This document shows, piece after piece, positions 31,587 through 39,920 of a stretch of 39,920 nucleotides of DNA. The notes below the pieces were generated by a model that did no database searches, was not told the origin of the DNA, and saw nothing but the letters and a program-made list of their open reading frames with translations. The first letter of the stretch is position 1. Each line of letters starts with the position of its first letter. Position numbers and translations under genes: made by a program. The DNA is from DASPUH01 sp035622975 (lineage in GTDB: Bacteria > Chloroflexota > Limnocylindria > Limnocylindrales > CSP1-4). The stretch is taken from NCBI GenBank assembly GCA_035622975.1, contig DASPUH010000009.1:1-39920 (forward strand). Reading direction: 5' to 3'.

Positions 31587-32237
31587 TCAGCGCTCCGGGA
31601 CGGCGACGATGGCGCCGAGCTGGCCCAGGATCCGCGCCGTGGCGCCCCACACGGTGTGGCCCTCCACCTCGTAGGCCCCGAAGCGCAGGCGCCAGCCGTC
31701 GCGCTCCAGTTCGCCCTGGTGGATCGGCGCGTCGGGCAGGAAGGAGGCCAGCGGCGGGGTCAGGATGGCGGCCACCTCGTGGGGATCGGGCGTGAAGCCA
31801 GGTTCACGATCGGCCAGGGCGAGCACGGGCGTGAGCCGGAACCCGCTCGGCCCGATGGCGACCTCTTCGAGGCGGCCGATCACCCGCACGCCGGCATCGG
31901 CCGCGTTCAGGCCCACCTCCTCTGCCGCCTCGCGCAGGGCGGTCGTCTCCGCCGAGTCGTCCCAGGCCTCGCGCGAGCCGCCCGGGAAGCTGACCTCGCC
32001 GGCGTGATGCGTCACGGTGGCCGGCCGTTCGGTGAGGACCAGTCGTGCCTCGCCACTCGCGTCCGGGTAGATCAGGACCAGCACCGCGCTCTCGCGCGTC
32101 GGGGCCGGCCAGGCGGGCCGGATGCGCATCTGGTCGCCCGCTGTGTCTGCGGCAGGGCCCGGCTGGAGCGCCGCCGGGGCCGGGGGGAGGGGCTGCGGCA
32201 GCCGTCCCAGCCGTCGGGCCGCGTCCGTGAACCGCAT
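31587..32237 (-). CDS. Nudix hydrolase, CoA pyrophosphatase type
   Basis: A 216-residue Nudix protein. The Nudix helix is GGSREAWDDSAETTALREAAEEVGL, with the metal-binding REAAEE. The segment just before it, LVLTERPATVTHHAGEVSFPGG, is the extra motif of CoA diphosphatases (NudL/YeaB and NUDT7 type). It therefore probably cleaves coenzyme A or its derivatives to phosphopantetheine and 3',5'-ADP. The ATG at 32237 lies seven bases after the midA stop; the open frame upstream is midA shadow. It is the last gene of the lon-dnaJ-clpB-midA-nudix run. Confidence 0.88.
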   Translation of the reverse strand: MRFTDAARRLGRLPQPLPPAPAALQPGPAADTAGDQMRIRPAWPAPTRESAVLVLIYPDASGEARLVLTERPATVTHHAGEVSFPGGSREAWDDSAETTALREAAEEVGLNAADAGVRVIGRLEEVAIGPSGFRLTPVLALADREPGFTPDPHEVAAILTPPLASFLPDAPIHQGELERDGWRLRFGAYEVEGHTVWGATARILGQLGAIVAVPER

Positions 32238-32244
32238 CGTGACG

Positions 32245-33450
32245 TCAGCCCCGCGTGAGCCGGAAGTCGAAGCCGCGGAGTGGCGGTTCGAACGCCATGC
32301 CACGACCGAAGCCGAGCACGGCGAAGCGGCCCATGGCCCCCGGATCCAGGAGGCGCAGCAGGGCGCCGCGCGCGGTGCGGTAGCGCGGCGCGGTCGTGGC
32401 CGGGTCGCTGCCCAGGCGCACGAGGAGTTCGCCCGCATCCAGGCCGGCCAGGAACTCCGCCAGCGTCGTCTGGCCCATCGGAGCCAGCCTGGCGGCCCGC
32501 GCGGCGTTCCTCACGGCCGTCGTGTCGACGTGGGCGGTCAGGTCCTGCTGACCGACGGCGCGGTAGGGGTCGGCGCCCGCGTGGTGCGCCCGGTAGGTGC
32601 GCAGCAGGCCCTCCGGATGCGGTGCGCCCCACAGCGCCGCGCCGGGCCCGCCGTAGTCGATGAGCAGCAGCCAACCGCGGGCCAGGCGGGCGGCGAGCTG
32701 CAGGATCCACTCCTGCGCGGCGAGCGACACCTCGGCGCGATCCCCGTCGCGCAGCTCCACCCCCGAGGCGGCCAGGGTCGCCTCCAGGGCCGGGTCGGAC
32801 GGCGGGCCGGGCTCGTCGGCGAACCAGCCATCTCGCCACGTCGTGTAGAGCTCCAGCACGGTGCCCCCGACGGCGGTCACGCGGTGGACGGGCAGGGCGT
32901 CGAGCAACTCGTTGGCCACGACCGCCCCGGTGATCGGGGCACCAGGATCGTGCTGCACTGGGCCAGGCCCGAACCCCTCCGCCTCCAGGCGGCGGAGGAT
33001 CGCGGCCTCACGCGTCGGGTCGACCTCTCGCGGCCGGTAGCGGATCGCCTCGAGCAGCGGCGAGTGACGCGCCCGGAGCTCGCCAAGGAGGCCAGAGGCC
33101 AGCGCGCCGCTGCCGGCGCCGAACTCCTCCAGCTGGAAGCAGTCCGGTCGCCCCAGGCGTTCCCAGCCAGCCTCGAGGTGGGCCGCCAGGGCGGCGCCGA
33201 AGAGCGGGTCCATCTCCGGTCCGGTCAGGAAGTCGCCCGTGCGACTCGGGCGGTCCGGCCGCGTCACGTAGTAGCCATCGGAGTCGTACAGGGCAGCCGC
33301 CATGAAGGCGGCGAACGTGATGGGCCCGTCCGCGGTGATCCGGTCGCGCAGTCGCTCGACGAGGGAGGCGCGGCTCTCCGCCCAGCGCTCGTCCAGCGTC
33401 GGCGCGGGCGTCGGCAGCGGGCTTCGGATGCCGACCGGGTGCTCCGTCAT
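32245..33450 (-). CDS. SAM-dependent methyltransferase of the MidA/NDUFAF7 family
   Basis: A 401-residue class I methyltransferase. Family markers are ITFAAFMAAALYDSDGYYV (44-62) and TGDFLTGPEMDPLFG (71-85), the SAM-binding EFGAGSGAL (109-117), VVANELLDALPVHRV, and LLLIDYGGPG. The eukaryotic member NDUFAF7 dimethylates an arginine of NDUFS2 (the NuoD homologue) during complex I assembly. The nuoD in this window keeps an arginine at the matching place (Arg87). Bacterial members are widespread and their targets mostly unproven. It starts 21 bases after clpB and is followed seven bases later by the nudix gene. Confidence 0.9.
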   Translation of the reverse strand: MTEHPVGIRSPLPTPAPTLDERWAESRASLVERLRDRITADGPITFAAFMAAALYDSDGYYVTRPDRPSRTGDFLTGPEMDPLFGAALAAHLEAGWERLGRPDCFQLEEFGAGSGALASGLLGELRARHSPLLEAIRYRPREVDPTREAAILRRLEAEGFGPGPVQHDPGAPITGAVVANELLDALPVHRVTAVGGTVLELYTTWRDGWFADEPGPPSDPALEATLAASGVELRDGDRAEVSLAAQEWILQLAARLARGWLLLIDYGGPGAALWGAPHPEGLLRTYRAHHAGADPYRAVGQQDLTAHVDTTAVRNAARAARLAPMGQTTLAEFLAGLDAGELLVRLGSDPATTAPRYRTARGALLRLLDPGAMGRFAVLGFGRGMAFEPPLRGFDFRLTRG

Positions 33451-33471
33451 GGCGCCCCATGCTAGCGGGGG

Positions 33472-36216
33472 CTAGTTGAGGAGCTCGCCCCCGTCGTCCG
33501 GCTTCCTGCGTGGACGCGAGGCCCGCTCGATGGCGGCCTCGACCGGGTCGGCCGGCGCGGCCGGCGTCGCCGCTCGGGCGCGCGCGTCGCGCCGCTCGCC
33601 GGCCGTGGCCACGACCGTCTCGCCGCCGGCCCGGAAGAGGAGCGTGCCCGAGAGGGCATCCGCGTCCGCCACGATGTGCGACCCCGGCGGGAAGCGGCCC
33701 TCCAACAGCGCCCGGGCCAACGGGTTCTCCACGAGGCGCTGGACCGAGCGCTTCAGCGGCCGGGCGCCGAAGGCGGGGTCGTGGCCCTCGGCCGCGATCA
33801 GGCGGCGCGCGGCCGCGGTCAGCTCCAGGGTCAGCTCATGGTCGGCCAGGCGGCGCTGGAGGTCGGCCAGCAGGAGGTCCACGATGGCCGCCAGGTCGGC
33901 CTCCGTGAGGGCGTGGAAGACGATGACCTCGTCGACGCGGTTGAGGAACTCGGGCCGGAACTGGAGGCGCAGGGCCTCCGTCACCTGGCGCTTCATGTCC
34001 TCGTAGGCGGCCTCGTCGGTGCGCCCGCCGTAGGCCGCGATGAACTGGCTGCCGATGTTGCTGGTCATGATGATGACGGTGTCCTTGAAGTTCACGGTGC
34101 GGCCCTGGCCGTCGGTGAGCCGCCCGTCGTCAAGGACCTGGAGCAGGACGTTGAACACGTCCGGGTGCGCCTTCTCGATCTCATCGAGCAGCACGACCTG
34201 GTACGGCCGGCGCCGGACGGCCTCGGTCAGCTGGCCGCCCTCGTCGTAGCCGACGTAGCCGGGCGGCGCCCCGATGAGCCGGCTGACCGAGTACTTCTCC
34301 ATGTATTCGCTCATGTCCAGTCGCGTCATGGCCGCGTCGTCGTCGAACAGGAAGCCGGCCAGCGCTCGAGCCAGCTCGGTCTTGCCCACGCCGGTGGGGC
34401 CCAGGAAGATGAACGAGCCGATGGGCCGCTTGGGGTCCTTCAGGCCGGCGCGGGCCCGCCGTACGGCGTCCGAGACGGCGGCGATGGCGTCGTCCTGGCC
34501 GACCACCCGCTCGTGCAGCCGGTCCTCCATGTGGATCAGCTTGCCCGCCTCACCTTCGAGCAGGCGGGCCACGGGGATGCCCGTCCACGTGGCCACGATG
34601 CGGGCGATGTCGTCCGCGTCGACCTCCTCCTTGAGCAAGCGGCTGGCGCCGCCGGCCGTGGCGACGGCGGCTTCCTGCTCCTTGAGCTGGTTCTGCAGCT
34701 CGACCTGCCGGCCGTACTTGAGCTCGGCCGCGCGACCGTAGTCGGCCGCCCGCTCGGCCGCTTCGATCTCATGCTGGAGGCCTTCCAGCTCCGACTTCGT
34801 CTGGCGCAGGGCGGCGATGGCGGCCTTCTCCGTCTCCCACTGCTGCTTCAGGCCGCCGCCCTCTTCGCTGATCTCGGCCAGCTCCTTCTCCAGGGCGGCG
34901 AGACGCGCCTTCGAGGCGTCGTCCTTCTCCTTGCGCAGCGCCTCCCGTTCGATCTCCAGCTGGATGCGCCGCCGTTCGAGCTCGTCGAGCTCGGTCGGCA
35001 TGGAGTCGATCTCGATGCGCATGCGGCTGGCCGCCTCGTCGACGAGGTCGATGGCCTTGTCGGGCAGGAAACGGTCGCTGATGTAGCGGTTGCTCAGCGT
35101 CGCCGCCGCGACGAGTGCCGAATCGGTGATGCGGACGCCGTGGTGGACCTCGTACCGCTCGCGCAGGCCGCGCAGGATGGAGATCGTCTCCTCCACCGAG
35201 GGCTGGTCGACGAAGACGGGCTGGAAGCGCCGCTCCAAAGCCGCGTCCTTCTCGATGTGCTTGCGGTACTCGTCGAGTGTCGTCGCGCCGATCGTGTGCA
35301 GCTCGCCGCGCGCCAGCATGGGCTTGAGCAGGTTGCTGGCGTCCATGGCACCTTCGGCGGCACCGGCCCCGACCACCGTGTGCAGCTCGTCGATGAAGAG
35401 GATGACCTGGCCGTTGGAGTCCTTGATCTCCTTGAGCACGGCCTTGAGACGTTCCTCGAACTCACCGCGGTACTTGGCGCCGGCGATCAGGGCCCCCAGG
35501 TCCAGCGAGACGACGCGCTTGTCCTTGAGCGACTCGGGCACGTCGCCGCGCACGATGCGCTGGGCCAGGCCTTCGGCGATGGCGGTCTTGCCGACACCGG
35601 GCTCGCCGATCAGGACCGGGTTGTTCTTGGTCCGCCGGCTGAGCACCTGGATGACGCGGCGGATCTCCTCGTCCCGGCCGACCACCGGGTCCAGCTTGCC
35701 GGCTCGTGCGTCGGCGGTCAGGTCCCGGCCGTAGCGCTCCAGCGCCTGGTACGTCGATTCGGGGTTCTGGCTGGTCACGCGCTGGCCGCCGCGCACGCTG
35801 GCCAGCGCGCTCAGGAGCGCTTCCTTGCTGGCCCCGGCCGATTCCAGCAGGTGCTGGGCATCGCCCCCCGACTCGCTGGCCGCGATGAGCAGGTGCTCCG
35901 TCGAGACGTACTCGTCCTTGAGGCGGCGCGCCTCATCCTCGGCACGCTGCAGCAACTGTTGGGCCCGCCGGTCCAGGCTCAGGGAGCCGCCTTCGACACG
36001 GGCTCGCCGGCTGAGGGCCGCCGCGAGGTCCATGCGCAGGCGCGGCACATCGACGCCCACCCGCCGCAGGGTCGCCGCGGGCACGCCCTGGTCGTCGTCG
36101 AGCAGGGCGGCGAGGAGGTGTTCGGCATCGAGCACCGGGCTGTGGGCCTCGGTGGCCAGGCGCTGGGCGGCGACGATGGCCTCCTGGGCCTTCTGGGTGT
36201 AGCGGTCGAGGTTCAT
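33472..36216 (-). CDS. clpB: ATP-dependent disaggregase ClpB
   Basis: Hsp104-type chaperone that solubilises aggregates with the DnaK system, 914 residues (about 860 is usual). The N-domain occupies 1-145. NBD1 has Walker A GEPGVGKT (204-211) and Walker B VILFIDELH (271-279). The middle coiled-coil spans about 405-525 and identifies ClpB rather than ClpA or ClpC. NBD2 has Walker A GPTGVGKT (606-613). The extra length is mainly a charged, Ala/Arg/Pro-rich C-terminal tail of about 50 residues. The ATG overlaps the dnaJ stop (ATGA), so the J-protein and ClpB are translationally coupled. Confidence 0.97.
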   Translation of the reverse strand: MNLDRYTQKAQEAIVAAQRLATEAHSPVLDAEHLLAALLDDDQGVPAATLRRVGVDVPRLRMDLAAALSRRARVEGGSLSLDRRAQQLLQRAEDEARRLKDEYVSTEHLLIAASESGGDAQHLLESAGASKEALLSALASVRGGQRVTSQNPESTYQALERYGRDLTADARAGKLDPVVGRDEEIRRVIQVLSRRTKNNPVLIGEPGVGKTAIAEGLAQRIVRGDVPESLKDKRVVSLDLGALIAGAKYRGEFEERLKAVLKEIKDSNGQVILFIDELHTVVGAGAAEGAMDASNLLKPMLARGELHTIGATTLDEYRKHIEKDAALERRFQPVFVDQPSVEETISILRGLRERYEVHHGVRITDSALVAAATLSNRYISDRFLPDKAIDLVDEAASRMRIEIDSMPTELDELERRRIQLEIEREALRKEKDDASKARLAALEKELAEISEEGGGLKQQWETEKAAIAALRQTKSELEGLQHEIEAAERAADYGRAAELKYGRQVELQNQLKEQEAAVATAGGASRLLKEEVDADDIARIVATWTGIPVARLLEGEAGKLIHMEDRLHERVVGQDDAIAAVSDAVRRARAGLKDPKRPIGSFIFLGPTGVGKTELARALAGFLFDDDAAMTRLDMSEYMEKYSVSRLIGAPPGYVGYDEGGQLTEAVRRRPYQVVLLDEIEKAHPDVFNVLLQVLDDGRLTDGQGRTVNFKDTVIIMTSNIGSQFIAAYGGRTDEAAYEDMKRQVTEALRLQFRPEFLNRVDEVIVFHALTEADLAAIVDLLLADLQRRLADHELTLELTAAARRLIAAEGHDPAFGARPLKRSVQRLVENPLARALLEGRFPPGSHIVADADALSGTLLFRAGGETVVATAGERRDARARAATPAAPADPVEAAIERASRPRRKPDDGGELLN

Positions 36217-37334
36217 GCGGCGAGTGCTCCGGTGGCGTCCGCGGTCGCGCGGGCGTGGGTCGGTCGGGCGGCCCGGTCACCCTCACGGGGATCGGCCTGC
36301 TGGACGTGCTCGGTGAAGTCCTTGAGGCGGCGGCGGTCGTCCCCTGACAGGCCGGTCGGCAGGACGACGCGGATCCTGACCAGCAGGTCGCCGAAGCCCT
36401 CGGCCTTGAAGCGGGGCATGCCCTGGCCCGTCAGGCGGAACGTCCGTCCCGCCTGCGTCTCCGCCGGGATGCGCAGCATCACGCGGCCCTTGAGGGTACG
36501 CACCGGCACTTCCGCGCCAAGGAGGGCCTCGGCCAGGGTCACCGGTACGTCGCGCTGCAGGTCCGCGCCGCGTCGCACGAAGTCGGGGTGGTCGGCCACA
36601 TGGATCTCCAGGTACACGTGGCCGGCATCGGGTCCGCGACCGGCCTTGCCCGAGAGGCGGATGCGCTGGCCGGAGGCCACGCCGCGCGGGATCGTCACCT
36701 CCAGACGGCGGTCGCCGACCTGCACCAGGCGGGTGGCGCCGTGGTACGCCTCCTCCAGCGAGACATCGACGCGCGCCTCCAGGTGCTGCCGCTCGAGCGG
36801 GGCGACCCGCGGCCGACGCTCGGCGTCGGTCGCCCCGGCCTGGTCGAGCCCCAGGCCGGCCAGGATGTCGGCGAGATCCAGGCCTCCCGCGGTCTGGGTG
36901 GTGGTCCGCCCGGCCTGCCCGGTCGGGCGGGCGCCCGCCCTCCCGCTGCGGGGGCCGGCCGCCCCGAAGAACGTCTGGAAGAAGTCGCTGAAGCCGGCCA
37001 GGTCCTCGGCGTTGCCGCGGTACTCGAAGCGGACCCCGGGGCTGCCGGCCCCGCCGAACCCGGCGAAGCCGGCATACGGGTCGGCGCCGGCTCGGCCGGC
37101 GCGTTGGACCTGCTCCCAGTTGGCCCCCAGCTCGTCGTACGCCTTGCGCTTCTGGGGGTCGCTGAGCACCTCGTGGGCCTCGTTGACCTCCTTGAAGCGC
37201 TTTTCCGCGGCCGCGTCACCCTTGTTCAGGTCGGGATGGTTGGCGCGCGCCAGCTTGCGAAAGGCCTTCTTGATGTCGGCCGGGCTGGCGTCGCGCGCGA
37301 CACCCAGGGTGGCGTAGTAGTCGCGGTATTCCAC
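36213..37334 (-). CDS. DnaJ/CbpA-type J-domain co-chaperone without zinc finger
   Basis: A 373-residue Hsp40. The J-domain (1-70) has the HPD motif at 33-35 in ARANHPDLNKGD. A Gly/Phe-containing stretch (about 80-115) follows, then the C-terminal substrate-binding beta domains (LEARVDVSLEEAYHGATRLVQV, IRLSGKAGRGPDAGHVYLEI, GRTFRLTGQGMPRF). No CxxCxGxG repeats are present, so it is a class B (CbpA-like) protein. The start is GTG 37334; there is no clear Shine-Dalgarno, and it lies 21 bases after lon, so it may depend on coupling. It delivers substrates to DnaK, which is not encoded in the window. Confidence 0.93.
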   Translation of the reverse strand: MEYRDYYATLGVARDASPADIKKAFRKLARANHPDLNKGDAAAEKRFKEVNEAHEVLSDPQKRKAYDELGANWEQVQRAGRAGADPYAGFAGFGGAGSPGVRFEYRGNAEDLAGFSDFFQTFFGAAGPRSGRAGARPTGQAGRTTTQTAGGLDLADILAGLGLDQAGATDAERRPRVAPLERQHLEARVDVSLEEAYHGATRLVQVGDRRLEVTIPRGVASGQRIRLSGKAGRGPDAGHVYLEIHVADHPDFVRRGADLQRDVPVTLAEALLGAEVPVRTLKGRVMLRIPAETQAGRTFRLTGQGMPRFKAEGFGDLLVRIRVVLPTGLSGDDRRRLKDFTEHVQQADPREGDRAARPTHARATADATGALAA

Positions 37335-37355
37335 GGGCGGTGTAGGTCCGCGGCC

Positions 37356-39848
<2,493 letters not shown>

Positions 39849-39920
39849 CAGGTCTCCTTGGTTTCGACGTCCGGCGTCAGCGCTGGCTGGCGGCCGCTTC
39901 ACGCGGCGCGGCCGTCAGAT

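Noticed and set aside
33676..37317. A 1213-codon plus-strand open frame opposite clpB and dnaJ
   Set aside because: It is the antisense shadow of GC-rich genes with intact motifs on the minus strand. Its translation is rich in Arg, Gly, Ala, His and Gln and has no domain that I can recognise.

Overview
The window is GC-rich bacterial DNA (about 70% GC by eye). Genes are packed tightly, many start with GTG, and neighbours often overlap by 1-4 bases (ATGA, GTGA, TGATG). There is no CRISPR array, insertion sequence, phage gene, rRNA or tRNA that I can see; it reads as core chromosome. The gene set (14-subunit-type complex I, Liv transporter, GlpX, ClpB/Lon, lipoproteins with Ser/Pro/Thr-rich linkers) would fit a Chloroflexota lineage, or less likely an actinobacterial one. 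That assignment is inference.

Layout. 1-1493 (+): a TlpA-like redoxin (5' end cut by the window) overlapping a trehalose-phosphatase. 1453-16297 (-): a 13-gene complex I operon in the order nuoA-B-C-D-H-[I/E fusion]-F-[G/GltD/I fusion]-J-K-L-M-N. 16390-17532 (-): an unrecognised protein. 17566-18186 (+): folK. 18216-23740 (+): a promoter, a structured leader and livK-H-M-G-F. 23795-26572 (+): an anchored unknown, a six-repeat lipoprotein with a possible leaderless promoter, and a CGNR zinc-finger protein. 26586-29155 (-): purH-glpX. 29289-31583 (+): membrane protein, cupin, beta-lactamase-fold serine hydrolase. 31587-39848 (-): lon-dnaJ-clpB-midA-nudix.

The most interesting system is complex I. 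The membrane arm and Q-module (A, B, C, D, H, J-N) are recognisable, but the electron-input side is rebuilt. No canonical nuoG and no canonical nuoI is present in the operon. An 855-residue protein instead carries, in order, a NuoG-type [2Fe-2S] domain, a complete GltD/NfnB-like FAD-NAD(P)H oxidoreductase, the paired [4Fe-4S] motifs of NuoG/HydA type, and a motif and tail resembling the second half of NuoI. The first half of NuoI is fused to NuoE in a separate 277-residue protein. NuoF ends in a Cys-containing tail like HydB-type flavoproteins. The set looks like a HydB- or Sporomusa-type transhydrogenase module (NuoE + NuoF + GltD) joined to a proton-pumping quinone reductase, which predicts two pyridine-nucleotide sites (NADH and probably NADPH) on one complex I. 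A MidA/NDUFAF7-family methyltransferase, a known complex I assembly factor in eukaryotes, lies about 16 kb away.

Other points of note are a hydrophobic insertion inside the LivG ATPase, an insertion with about two extra membrane segments in NuoH, an apparent CTG start for nuoC, and a PurH with substitutions in both active sites.
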